Below, piece after piece: positions 26,890 through 34,690 of a stretch of 64,000 nt of DNA. Each line of letters begins with the position of its first letter. The first letter of the stretch is position 1. The notes under the pieces were generated by a model that was not told the DNA's origin, ran no database searches, and worked only from the letters and a program-made list of their open reading frames with translations. The DNA is from Acanthosoma haemorrhoidale (Eukaryota; Arthropoda; Insecta; Hemiptera; Acanthosomatidae), in assembly GCA_930367205.1 (NCBI GenBank), contig OV884012.1, forward strand, positions 50,489,239 to 50,553,238. Direction: 5' to 3'. The position numbers and the translations under genes were made by a program.

Positions 26890-29800
26890 TTAGTTTTCAA
26901 ACAATTTTATTAAGATAAAATTACAATCTGCCTTTTATTAGGCAATGAGTAATTGAGATAAATGTCATCATTCATACTATATTTACAATTCATCATTCAC
27001 TCGCTCATTCATACAATATTTACAAACAGCCCAGAGGCCCCCCAAGTCCACAAGGGTCACCTCCCTCACATGCGAAGGAGGAAGCGGAGTCTTGGGGAGT
27101 CCCCCACGCTCCTACGTCAGCCGCGTCACTGGATAAGCCAGCGGAGGCTGACCAAGAGCGCGAGAGCCACAGACGCTCAGGACATGATTAGAGGAACTGG
27201 TCATTGCCAGAACTCCCACTATCACTTAGTTATAGCAGGTCACGAGGCCACTGCCGTTTTAATCTCCGAAGAGGATTATAGGGGTGAGTGGTGCAGTGCA
27301 ATGACTGTGCTAGGGAATTAGGGTGGTTGGATAGGTTACTATGGAATTTTATGAACTTGGAAGGGATGAGTTCAAGAATATAGGGTATATTCAGATCATT
27401 GTGAAGGGTTTTGTTGCTGACGTAATAAGGGGCATTTACTATTGTTCTTAGGACTTTTGATTGAAAGGATTGGATGCGCTTGATGTTCGACTTTTTTGCT
27501 GTCCCCCATAGCTCTATTCCGTATGTCCAGATTGGCTTAAGTATAACCTTGTAAATAATTAGTTTGTTTTCTATTGAGAGGTGGGATGTCCTTCGAAGTA
27601 GTCTGTACAGTTGTCCAAAGCGTCTGTTTAGTTCTTGTCTTTTTAGCCTCGTGTGTGGGTTCCATGTCAGTCTTTTGTCGAGATGGAAGCCTAAATACCG
27701 TACTGTCTCAGACACAGGGAGAGGAATTGAATTTAAAAAGACTGGTGGACAGGACTTGCGGCACAGGGTAAAGGTTATGTGGGAACATTTTCCTTCATTG
27801 ACTTTGATTCGCCATTGGCTGCACCAATACACGATCTCGTCGAGGTGTTTTTGAAGGTTTTGGGATGCTATATTAGGGTCTGGATGGGTTGACAGGACTG
27901 CAGTGTCGTCTGCGAATGTTGCCAAGAAGGTATTGGTGGTAGAGGGGACATCAGCGGTGTATAGATTATAGAGGGTGGGACCCAGGACGCTGCCCTGTGG
28001 AACTCCTGCTTTAATGGGATAGTAGTTAGAATATTCTAAACCACAGCGGACTTGGAAGAAACGGTTTGAAAGGTAGGATTGTAGGATTAGGAATAGGGTT
28101 TGCGGTAAATATCCTTTGAGCTTGTAAAGCAAGCCTGCGTGCCAGACCCTGTCAAAAGCTTGAGCTATGTCCAGAAAGGCAGCAGTGCAATACTGTTTGG
28201 TTTCAAGGGCTGAGGATATGTGATCAACAACGCGAAGGCCTTGTTGAGCTGTGGAATGTCGTTGGCGGAAACCAAACTGATGAGTAGGGTAAAGGTTTTT
28301 GGATTCAACAATTAGAAGTAGGCGTTTTAATAGGAGTTTTTCAAATATTTTTGAGAGGATAGGGAGTAGGCTAATTGGACGGTAAGATGAGGCGTCATTG
28401 GGTGGTTTACCGGGTTTGGCGAATAAGACAATAATGGAATGTTTCCAGAGGAGAGGAAAGTGCGTCGTTCGGATAATGCAATTATATATATAGGTTAGGA
28501 AGATTATGGCTTTAGGAGGAAGTTGTTGGAGGATTCGAGGAGTAAGGAGATCATATCCTGGAGATTTTCGGTAAGGTAATTTTTTCAGAAGATATTTAAC
28601 CTCGGAGGGGTTAACGGCTTTTGGTGGTAGTGAGAGAGGGATAGGTGAAGTGAGGAAATCTTCAACAGTTGGACGGTGATTATTGTTTTGAGGAGTAAGA
28701 TGAGGAGTGAAAGTATGGGAAAGATGCAGTGCAAATTCCTCCGCCCTCTCGCCATCCGAAGCCGCCCAGGACCCATCATCACGACGGAGTGGGTGTGAAA
28801 CAGGATGGTATTTTAGGATTTTCTTAGTTAGATTCCATAAGGAGTTGTCCCTGGTAGACAGGGAGGAGAGATAGGAATTGAAAGAATCGGAACGGAAGGA
28901 TGCCAATCGCCGCTTTACCAGCCTGCAGTACTGATTGTATGAGCGACGATCAGCAGGATGTCGGGATCTTTGCCACACTGTTCTTGAGTGGCGTTTGGAT
29001 TTGATTAGGTCTTTGAGATACTGAGGTAAAGGATTTTGATTGTGAATTTTTAGGTGACGGTGGGGTGACGATGCCTCCCAGGCCGACCTCTGGATCAGAG
29101 TAGTGAAGGAATGCACTGCATCGTCTAGGTCTTGGGATGTTTTCAGAGGTACTTTGAGGTCTACAGAGTCTGTAAGAATCTGGCGGAAGTGGTCCCAGTC
29201 AACTGGGCCCCTAATAAATGAAGGAGGAGGCAGTTTGTGAATTGGATTTAGGGAAATGGTTAATAATAAGGGGCTATGGTCGGAGGAGAGGTCATCGAGG
29301 CGCTTGAGTGAATAGTTTAGTGTTCCTAAACTATTGTAGAAAAAGAAGTCAAGGAGATCAGGATTTCGGTTGGGATCACATGGCCAATAGGTGGCTGTGT
29401 CAGGAGAGATAGTGGAGCAATGTCTCCGTGTGAGTGCAGACAGCAAAGCACGTCCTCGTGTATTTGTGGATCTTGAGCCCCAGTGCTGGTGCTTTGCGTT
29501 AAAGTCCCCACCCACAAGGAAACGATGCCCGATGGAGTCTAGAAAGGAGATGAATTGGGAATCGGTAATGGATTTATTGGGAGGGCAGTACACTGATGCT
29601 AGAGTAAGGGGAAAAGTGAGGGTGGTGATTGACACTGCAGTGGATTGAAGGAAATCATGTGCTACCAAAGGAACTATGTGGTGGGATATGGAGTTATGGA
29701 CAATGACAGCGGTACCTGCATGAGCTCTTCCATCAGGGTGATCAGTTCGATAAGTCTGGTACTGTCGAACGGTAAATGGTCGTTTACTTGTAAGTCTTGT

Positions 29801-29932
29801 TTCAGTAATTAGAGCTACGTCGATGTTTTTGTCATGGAGTAATGCTGTCAGTTCGTTAGTGTGGGTGCGAACACCATTCGCATTCCAAAGGAGAATGGAT
29901 AAGGAGTCAGAAGGATCCACTTATGGATTTTG
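26890..29932 (-). mobile_element. Jockey-like non-LTR retrotransposon with intact ORF2 (copy 1)
   Basis: This 3043 bp insertion is bounded by a perfect 12 bp target duplication inside another element's ORF1. On the minus strand it begins with the last three codons of ORF1 plus its TAA (29932-29921), then a complete ORF2, a 3' UTR of about 340 bases, and ends in AATAAAATTGTTTGAAAACTAA-like sequence with no long A tail. Copies 2 (35876-39563) and 3 (11886-12795) define the same family and 3' end. The perfect duplication and the unbroken 896-codon frame argue for a recent insertion. ORF1 is missing, so this copy alone is not autonomous. Confidence 0.93.
27230..29920 (-). CDS. ORF2 of a Jockey-like retrotransposon: endonuclease and reverse transcriptase
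   Basis: 896 codons with no stop. Residues 8-230 are an APE-type endonuclease (LLWNANGV at 10-17, ITET at 38-41, GGDFN at 137-141, SDHSPL at 213-218). It nicks target DNA so that the 3' OH can prime cDNA synthesis. Residues about 480-750 are the RT: YRPISLL (513-519), FGFRQRHST (549-557), catalytic Asp at 584 in AAFLDIAQAFD, GVPQGS (639-644), and FADD at 669-672. A thumb/C-terminal region follows, with no RNase H and no zinc knuckle, as usual in the Jockey clade. The frame follows directly on the ORF1 TAA stop and begins with GTG. There is no in-frame ATG anywhere, so no conventional start exists. All catalytic residues are present. Translation by readthrough or non-AUG initiation is inferred. 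Confidence 0.93.
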   Translation of the reverse strand: MDPSDSLSILLWNANGVRTHTNELTALLHDKNIDVALITETRLTSKRPFTVRQYQTYRTDHPDGRAHAGTAVIVHNSISHHIVPLVAHDFLQSTAVSITTLTFPLTLASVYCPPNKSITDSQFISFLDSIGHRFLVGGDFNAKHQHWGSRSTNTRGRALLSALTRRHCSTISPDTATYWPCDPNRNPDLLDFFFYNSLGTLNYSLKRLDDLSSDHSPLLLTISLNPIHKLPPPSFIRGPVDWDHFRQILTDSVDLKVPLKTSQDLDDAVHSFTTLIQRSAWEASSPHRHLKIHNQNPLPQYLKDLIKSKRHSRTVWQRSRHPADRRSYNQYCRLVKRRLASFRSDSFNSYLSSLSTRDNSLWNLTKKILKYHPVSHPLRRDDGSWAASDGERAEEFALHLSHTFTPHLTPQNNNHRPTVEDFLTSPIPLSLPPKAVNPSEVKYLLKKLPYRKSPGYDLLTPRILQQLPPKAIIFLTYIYNCIIRTTHFPLLWKHSIIVLFAKPGKPPNDASSYRPISLLPILSKIFEKLLLKRLLLIVESKNLYPTHQFGFRQRHSTAQQGLRVVDHISSALETKQYCTAAFLDIAQAFDRVWHAGLLYKLKGYLPQTLFLILQSYLSNRFFQVRCGLEYSNYYPIKAGVPQGSVLGPTLYNLYTADVPSTTNTFLATFADDTAVLSTHPDPNIASQNLQKHLDEIVYWCSQWRIKVNEGKCSHITFTLCRKSCPPVFLNSIPLPVSETVRYLGFHLDKRLTWNPHTRLKRQELNRRFGQLYRLLRRTSHLSIENKLIIYKVILKPIWTYGIELWGTAKKSNIKRIQSFQSKVLRTIVNAPYYVSNKTLHNDLNIPYILELIPSKFIKFHSNLSNHPNSLAQSLHCTTHPYNPLRRLKRQWPRDLL

Positions 29933-29944
29933 CCAGAGACTAGT
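29933..29944. repeat. Target-site duplication, right (12 bp)
   Basis: Exact repeat of 26878-26889. Confidence 0.92.
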
Positions 29945-30301
29945 ATGGAATACCTTGAGAAGCGGAAGCTCATGCTGAACTATGGTTTCACTAAGGTCGC
30001 TCTCAGGGTGTTGGATAAGAAGAAGCCGCCGAAAGTAGTACAGAAGAGGAAGGTGGCTGATAAGGTGGAGGAGGCAAGGAGCGACCCCGAGGTGGAGGAG
30101 TCGAAGGGGATCGCTACGACGAATTTGCCAACTCCAAAGGATGGCCCCAAGGCGAGGACTGTGGCGGCTGCGGGGGGTGGCCCCGTGGTGGGGGCTGGGG
30201 GGCGCGCTAGGTCTGGGCCCTCTGTGATGGGGAGGCCTGGGTTTGGCGCTGTCTCCCGGCGTCCGCCTCGGGGTGGCCCTCCGGGGACCGGCAGGCACTG
30301 A

Positions 30302-30512
30302 TCATGGTGGGATAGTGGGATCACCAATCTGCAGATTTTGCAAGAAAGAGGGAGAAACGGCACGTCATATAATATGTGACTGTGATAACTTAGCTAGAAG
30401 GCGATACTTTCATTTTGGTAGTGATCGCATTGTAGACCCCAAACTATGTGAACTGATCGATCCATTCAGTATCCTCAGATTTGCAAAGGCCGTGGGCCTG
30501 TCACATATTTAG
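30302..30512 (+). pseudogene. C-terminal tail of the DUF4780-type element's ORF2
   Basis: The last about 65 codons read a zinc-knuckle of the form C-x2-C-x8-H-x4-C (CRFCKKEGETARHIICDC), followed by LARRR and a GLSHI end, then TAG/TAA. This pattern closes ORF2 downstream of the RT/RNase H in several I-group non-LTR elements (known). The upstream endonuclease, RT and RNase H are absent. The junction lies within a few bases of the ORF1 stop at 30299-30301, so I infer a large internal deletion in this copy or its source. Confidence 0.65.
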
Positions 30513-30578
30513 GACAGAGACATGGACGGCGCACAATAGGTCGCAGTGAGGCCGCGGTGCACAAATGCCGGAACAAAT

Positions 30579-30598
30579 AAAAAAAAAAAAAAAAAAAA
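30579..30598 (+). repeat. Poly(A) tail, 20 A
   Basis: Preceded by AACAAAT, closing the 3' UTR of the DUF4780-type element. It abuts the next repeat directly. Confidence 0.85.
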
Positions 30599-30600
30599 GT

Positions 30601-30808
30601 AATTTATTTGGGGTGAGCGGATCTTTTTACTAGGAGTACCTGTTTAAAGCAGGAGGGAGGGAATTAAGGAGTGTAGGAAGCCTCGGTAGAGGTGGAAATG
30701 TTGCGGTGCAGTGGAGAGAGTCCACTGAAGGCTGAGCCTAGAGTCTCTCTAGGCATTTAGTGGAAGCTCATTCAGTTGGAAAGCAGTGATGGGTGCCCGT
30801 CAGAGGCT
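30601..30808 (+). repeat. Hairpin-rich repeat, probable retrotransposon 5' UTR (copy B)
   Basis: Matches 13584-13786 along its whole length. The three stem-loops are kept exactly: CCTCGGTAGAGG at 30681-30692, CAGTGGA/TCCACTG at 30709-30727 and GCCTAGAG/CTCTAGGC at 30736-30754. Spacer bases between them differ, for example TGGTGGCTGG versus AAGGCTGA. It lacks the first about 55 bases seen in copy A and begins right after the 20-A tail. This could reflect a head-to-tail pair of related elements or an insertion. No ORF follows. Confidence 0.65.
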
Positions 30809-30849
30809 TGTTGTTGGTTGGCCAAGGGCCATAATGTCCACCATTTGGT

Positions 30850-31140
30850 CTGCTTTCCCAAATCTAGAGATTTGCAATCTTTCCGGTAGTGGTGGGGTCT
30901 TGGAATAGGGGGTTTTGACAATGTTTCATCGAGTCGAAGAATTTGATATGTCTTCTGCTGATGGCTTCGGTGGTGGTGGGGACCTCGAACTTTTCGTGGA
31001 TGTCAGGAGCCTTCATTTCACGAAAAGGGGTATGCCATAGTGCCGTAAGCAGGATGTTGTTCTGGAAGCTCTCGAGTCTAGTTATGGTGCTCGTGTGAGA
31101 AAACGGAAAAGCGGATGTAGTGCCCGCTAACTACTTAAGT
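30850..31140 (-). pseudogene. RT C-terminal fragment of a Jockey-like element
   Basis: The minus strand reads LESFQNNILL, then H-x-P-F-R-E-M, DIHEKFEVPT and RRHIKFFDSM. These align in order with QQFQNGILMK, ELHEIFELPT and RRHIKFFDSL of the RT encoded at 31505-33100. It is clearly related but diverged, so it is a different family member. Only the region after the RT thumb is present, and both ends are cut. Confidence 0.7.
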
Positions 31141-31470
31141 TGAATTACCCAATACTCTGGTGCATATATAATGCATTGTAATTTGATGTAAAACATGGTA
31201 AAAGCTTTTTCTAGCAATAAACGTGGGCCGGTAGTCGTAACAAGTCAGGTAACAGCAGGTGCACTGGCTTAAAAGCTACCTGGCCGTCATAAAACAGACC
31301 CGGTAGACCTAGGGGCGCCTCTCATAAGCCTTAATGGGCGAGTCCCTAGTAGGCCATAAACTATGCAACCCTTGTCCCCGGTCACGCGCCTTGTGACAGA
31401 GGTGCAGGTGTGACATCATAAACATACCCCTTTCAGGCCAGGCTCCGCCTTCCGGTAGGAAGGGGAAATA

Positions 31471-31480
31471 ATATTTAAAC
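31471..31480 (+). promoter_or_regulatory. TATA-like box in the LTR-like repeat
   Basis: ATATTTAAAC stands out in an otherwise GC-rich stretch just upstream of the pyrimidine-rich segment. The other copy has GTATTAAGGG in the comparable position (about 59891). Function is inferred only. Confidence 0.25.
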
Positions 31481-31493
31481 CAGGGGGTTTTCA

Positions 31494-31502
31494 CCCTGTA
31501 GG
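31494..31502. repeat. Target-site duplication, left (9 bp)
   Basis: CCCTGTAGG, repeated exactly at 33409-33417 just after the poly(A) tail. Confidence 0.85.
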
Positions 31503-33408
31503 CCGGAGATCACAGAAAGTTTTGGAAGTTGTTGAAGACTACAAAAGGCAAGACAGCCACTGTCCGTCTTCACGAAGGCGACAATGTTCTGACTGCTGAG
31601 CAACAGGCAACAAAACTGGCCGACCATTACGCTAGGGATATTACGGCTAGGACGGGATACTACCACATCCCTCCTCCGGTAGATGCTGAACAGAACAACA
31701 TGTTTGTATCACCGAAGCAGCTCAAGGCGATTCTTCGCCGGTGTCAGGGAAACCGAGCACCAGGGCACGACGGGATACAAACAGTGCTGCTCAAACAAAT
31801 GCCGAGGAGAGGGATAGTACAACTAGCAAACTTATACAACTCTTGTATAAGAATGCGGTACTTTCCTGACACATGGAAACAAGCCATCTTGTTTCCATTA
31901 CTGAAGCCAGCCAAAAGTGGAGATCACCCAGCCGACTACCGCCCGATCAGTCTGCTACCACAGATGGGGAAAATCTTTGAGAAAATTCTTTTGAATTATC
32001 TCAAAGATTACTGCTCGGAAAATGATATCATTCCGCCAGAGCAGACTGGATTCCAATCCAGTATGAGCGCAGAGCACCCCCTTCTGAAGGTGCAGTCAGA
32101 AGTTAGCCATAACATGAATAGAAACATAGCCACGGCTATGATTTCCATTGATTGCACCCAAGCATTCGACTCGGTGTCTCACGGGACACTGTGTCAAATG
32201 CTCTGCGACCGGGAATGCCCGGAACAACTATATTCAATTCTGGCTAGCTTCCTGAAAAACAGATCGCTGCGGGTGCGGGTGGGTGATAGCTTCTCCGAAG
32301 CTGTGCCACTGACCTGTGGAGTACCCCAAGGCGCCGTCTTATCCCCTGTACTATTCAACGTATACACGTCCGAGATTGTCGGAGCCCGCTACAAAAATAC
32401 CACAGTTACTGCTTTCGCAGATGACATAGCGGTGTACAGCAGCAGCATGAGTGCCAAGGTAGCTCTAAGACAGGCTGAAGCAGCCTGTAACCAGATCAGT
32501 GAGAGATTGGGGAGACTCAATATCTCTGTAAACGCGGGTAAGACCGACTGTGCAATTTTCTCTTTTCAAAAGGGAAAAAGCCCGCTCCCTACTAGTTACA
32601 TAGTAGGAACGAAGCAAAATTCACCAGCCAACGACCTAGTATATCTGGGAATTAAAATGGACAGACACCTCCATTTTAGTAACCATTTTGCAAAGAAGTT
32701 GAAGCATACACGCATGAAGTCTTACCGGCTTACGCACTTATTGACTTCCCCCAATCTATCACTGCGACTCAAGCTACTGATCTACAAGAGCATACTCAGG
32801 CCTACTCTGCTGTATGGTGCACCGCTATTTCGTTATCTGACGTATACGACAGCTAAGAAACTCCAACAATTCCAAAACGGTATACTGATGAAAGTGGTCA
32901 GAGGTACTTCATTCGAGCAGCGACGGAACAGTGAGCTGCATGAGATATTTGAGCTGCCTACGGTGGATGAATTCATCCAGCGTAGACATATCAAATTTTT
33001 CGACTCATTACAATATTTGACAAACCCGGTGTTTAACACTATAACCCCCGCTCCGTTCCCCCATCGATGGCAGGACGCTGTCGTGGCTGGAACACTCTAG
33101 TCCTAGGTTCTAGGTAGAGATTTAGTTTGTTTTGTTTAGTTTTGTTTTGTTTAGTTTGTTTTGTTTTTCTTCCTAGTGTTTAGTGTTGGTGTCGGTGACA
33201 AATAGAAGGTGAGCCTCATCACCTAGTTTTGTATAAGAACAATGAACTATTAACGACAATAAAAATTTATTATATTTAGGCACTCCGCCAAATGCATGTA
33301 AATGCAGTAAGAGGAGAAATATGTAATCCAAATATTTTGTTATTTTTCTTTTGTACATTGTATTGTTTTGTTGAGGTTTTGAAAAAAAAAAAAAAAAAAA
33401 AAAAAAAA
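31503..33408 (+). mobile_element. 5'-truncated Jockey-like non-LTR element with intact RT ORF and poly(A)
   Basis: This 1906 bp insertion is flanked by a perfect 9 bp target duplication. It starts just upstream of the RT domain, so ORF1 and the endonuclease are missing. It carries an unbroken RT ORF, a 3' UTR with a T/G-rich low-complexity stretch (33120-33166), and ends in a 27-A tail (33382-33408). It inserted into the LTR-like repeat whose halves are 31243-31502 and 33418-33895. Intact frame, perfect duplication and a long pure A tail all point to a young insertion. Confidence 0.9.
31505..33100 (+). CDS. Reverse transcriptase portion of a Jockey-like ORF2 (no endonuclease)
   Basis: 531 codons, open from the element's 5' end. 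The first in-frame ATG is well inside the RT, so the frame is a 5'-truncated ORF2 and not a complete gene. Motifs in order, numbered from the TTG at 31529: YRPISLLPQ (137-145), TGFQSSMSAEH (173-183), motif A with Asp 208 in ISIDCTQAFDSV, motif B GVPQGAVLSP (264-273), catalytic FADD (296-299), then YLGIKMDRHL, LLYGAPLF and RRHIKFFDSL near the C-terminus. All catalytic residues are present and there are no stops. Methionine content is normal (12 internal), unlike the other Jockey-like family in this window. The best relatives here are the fragments at 30850-31140 and 33960-34690. Confidence 0.9.
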   Translation, partial: GDHRKFWKLLKTTKGKTATVRLHEGDNVLTAEQQATKLADHYARDITARTGYYHIPPPVDAEQNNMFVSPKQLKAILRRCQGNRAPGHDGIQTVLLKQMPRRGIVQLANLYNSCIRMRYFPDTWKQAILFPLLKPAKSGDHPADYRPISLLPQMGKIFEKILLNYLKDYCSENDIIPPEQTGFQSSMSAEHPLLKVQSEVSHNMNRNIATAMISIDCTQAFDSVSHGTLCQMLCDRECPEQLYSILASFLKNRSLRVRVGDSFSEAVPLTCGVPQGAVLSPVLFNVYTSEIVGARYKNTTVTAFADDIAVYSSSMSAKVALRQAEAACNQISERLGRLNISVNAGKTDCAIFSFQKGKSPLPTSYIVGTKQNSPANDLVYLGIKMDRHLHFSNHFAKKLKHTRMKSYRLTHLLTSPNLSLRLKLLIYKSILRPTLLYGAPLFRYLTYTTAKKLQQFQNGILMKVVRGTSFEQRRNSELHEIFELPTVDEFIQRRHIKFFDSLQYLTNPVFNTITPAPFPHRWQDAVVAGTL

Positions 33409-33417
33409 CCCTGTAGG
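33409..33417. repeat. Target-site duplication, right (9 bp)
   Basis: Exact repeat of 31494-31502, directly after the 27-A tail. Confidence 0.85.
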
Positions 33418-33895
33418 TCTACTCTCTCTCAGTCTCCTCATCTCCCCAGACGCTGTTACTCGGTCGCTTTACGCCAGGGCCCCGGGGCCCTGGAAGTAAG
33501 TCCACTCAGTCTTCTACTCTCTTTACCCGCCGTTACGCGGTGACACTTTTACGCCAGGGCCACTTGGTCCTGAAAGGCAGTCATTTAGACTCCTCGTCAG
33601 CCTACTCTCTCTTCAGCCGTCACCCTATTTCTCAGCCACTTTGCAGACCCTCTGGCGCCTTGTACCTGTTACGCTGCCGGGCCCCCGCCCGAACTCTGAA
33701 AACTTGTCTTATTCTTTATGAAACCTCTGTACCTTTTCTCTTGAACACAGTGTATTGTCGGGACACATCCCTATCATAAAATGGAGTCAGATATTAACGC
33801 CGACATGGATCATGGTCCATGTTATAAACTACAACAAACCGCACTTGTCACAAAGGGCTAGAGTGATTAGGCACTCCCCTAGTGGCAACCCGACA
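33418..33895 (+). repeat. LTR-like repeat, 3' part
   Basis: The last about 140 bases (from TGTCGGGACAC at about 33757 to CCCGACA at 33895) align closely with 60343-60475, including ATGGAGTCAGAT, GTTATAAAC and GGCTAGAGTGA/GGCTAGGGTAA. The stretch before it (about 33690-33755, ACTCTGAAAACTT...CTTTATGAAACCTCTG) aligns with 59970-60010. Between 33418 and 33640 there is an internal tandem array of about three 80-95 bp units, each starting TACTCTCT and two of them with ACGCCAGGGCC. Confidence 0.55.
33474..33493. repeat. Perfect 20 bp GC palindrome
   Basis: A self-complementary 20-mer centred on CCCCGGGG with arms CCAGGG/CCCTGG, inside the first tandem unit of the LTR-like repeat. The second unit has a decayed version (GCCAGGGCCACTTGGTCCTG). 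Confidence 0.9.
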
Positions 33896-33959
33896 GCGGA
33901 GTTCCAAAAAATAGTACTGGCCTCAGGACGATCTGATATATGAGCAGTTTCAGCCTCAA

Positions 33960-34690
33960 GGATATAGCCGGGCTTGTGATAAGATGCTGGAGAGAGTCCT
34001 ACGTACTCTTTTCAGCTTCTATTTAGCAAGTTTGCAATCAGTCCCGTCTATGTTGAAGCTGGGTGGAAGCTTTCTTTTCCCGTGCTGGAACGAGAAAACG
34101 ATCCCTTGCGTCTTGGCTGGGTTTACCTTAATGTAGACAGCTCGTAGCCTGTCGGTGATTAACTGACTGGTGCCCTCTGCAGCCTTTAGCGCTTTCGCTG
34201 GGTTGAGGCCGCTACCTCACAGTTGGAGTATGATGCTCCTACAATGTGCGCGGTGTAGGTGTTAAATAATAGAGGTCCCAGCACCGACCCGTGAGGAACT
34301 CTGACCATGAAATCTCTTCTAGTGGTTGATATGACTCCTATTCGCACAGAAAAGGTTCTTCCTGCGAGTTAGTAAGCCATTATGTTCTGCAGTTGCAAAA
34401 TTTGGCAGGAAATTCGTGCTCTTTCAGGCGCCGTAGGAGTGTGTGATGATTTACAGAGTCAAATGCATTCGAGCAATCAAGGGAGATCATCGCACTCTGT
34501 TGCTTTGCATGTTCGTTGTAACGTGCTGCTACAGTTTCACCAGATTGCAGTCAGTGCTGAGTCCTTTAGTGAAGCCGGTCTGTTGAGGTGGTCATAGAGA
34601 ATTCTCTCGTAGACTTTTGACAATTGGGTCAGCAGACTGATGGGCCTGTAGTGAGCTGACATACCCATTGTGCTTTGTTTTTAGAAACAA
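33960..34690 (-). pseudogene. Jockey-like reverse transcriptase fragment, disabled
   Basis: On the minus strand, from 34680 downward, motifs appear in RT order across frames: HYRPISLLTQLSKVYERIL, AMISLDCSNAFDSVNHHTLL (motif A with its Asp), a motif B degraded to RVPHGSVLGPLLFN, and YTAHIVGASYSN. The FADD region is deleted, and then VNPAKTQGIVFSFQHGK. It is similar in style to the RT at 31505-33100. Frameshifts, stops and loss of the catalytic Asp pair make it dead. Confidence 0.75.

Larger units (their letters stand above)
26062..30301 (+). pseudogene. ORF1 with DUF4780-like domain, interrupted by insertion
   Basis: Probable nucleic-acid-binding ORF1 product of a non-LTR element. The frame is open from 25969, but the first ATG is 26062 (MDLDAE), which I take as the start. 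It runs to 26889, is interrupted by 3055 bp, and resumes in the same frame at 29945 (MEYLEKRK), ending at 30301. Without the insertion it would be about 394 codons. Visible features: an acidic N-terminus, a basic block AQRKKWRRAML, a Pro/Ser linker with KRPRGG, then RVAIIPSGYPS, a coiled helix, and VGACVIVCDNQET, LELRVGKVEEI and RLWRLLGTKVE, the strand-helix order of DUF4780. The tail is Gly/Arg/Pro-rich. The insertion sits exactly between two codons. The second half alone would have to start inside the domain, so the gene is broken. Confidence 0.75.
25570..30598 (+). mobile_element. DUF4780-type non-LTR retrotransposon, internally deleted and split by a Jockey-like insertion
   Basis: The 5' end (T-run, CTTAGCT, TAAGATTA) resembles the repeat at 13527. 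An ORF1 with a DUF4780-like domain follows, then directly the last about 70 codons of an ORF2 (zinc-knuckle tail), a 3' UTR of about 65 bases and a 20-A tail (30579-30598). The endonuclease, RT and any RNase H domain expected between ORF1 and the tail are missing. Of the length, 3043 bp at 26890-29932, plus a 12 bp target duplication, belong to a later insertion. Without that insertion the element is about 2.0 kb. A stem GGAGAC/GTCTCC (25684-25705) lies in the 5' UTR. Family: DUF4780 proteins are commonly found as ORF1 products of arthropod non-LTR elements. The exact clade (I/R1/Loa group) is an inference. Confidence 0.7.
31243..31502 (+). repeat. LTR-like repeat, 5' part (split by an RT element)
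   Basis: Joined in thought with 33418-33895, this would be one repeat of about 740 bp ending in CCCGACA, close in length to the 726 bp repeat at 59750-60475. The right end is well supported by three copies. The left end is only inferred from GTCAGG...GCAGG near 31244, which resembles TGTCAGGGCAGG at 59750. A TATA-like ATATTTAAAC lies at 31471-31480, as expected in an LTR U3. I see no internal retroelement region attached, so a solo LTR is the best guess. Confidence 0.45.
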
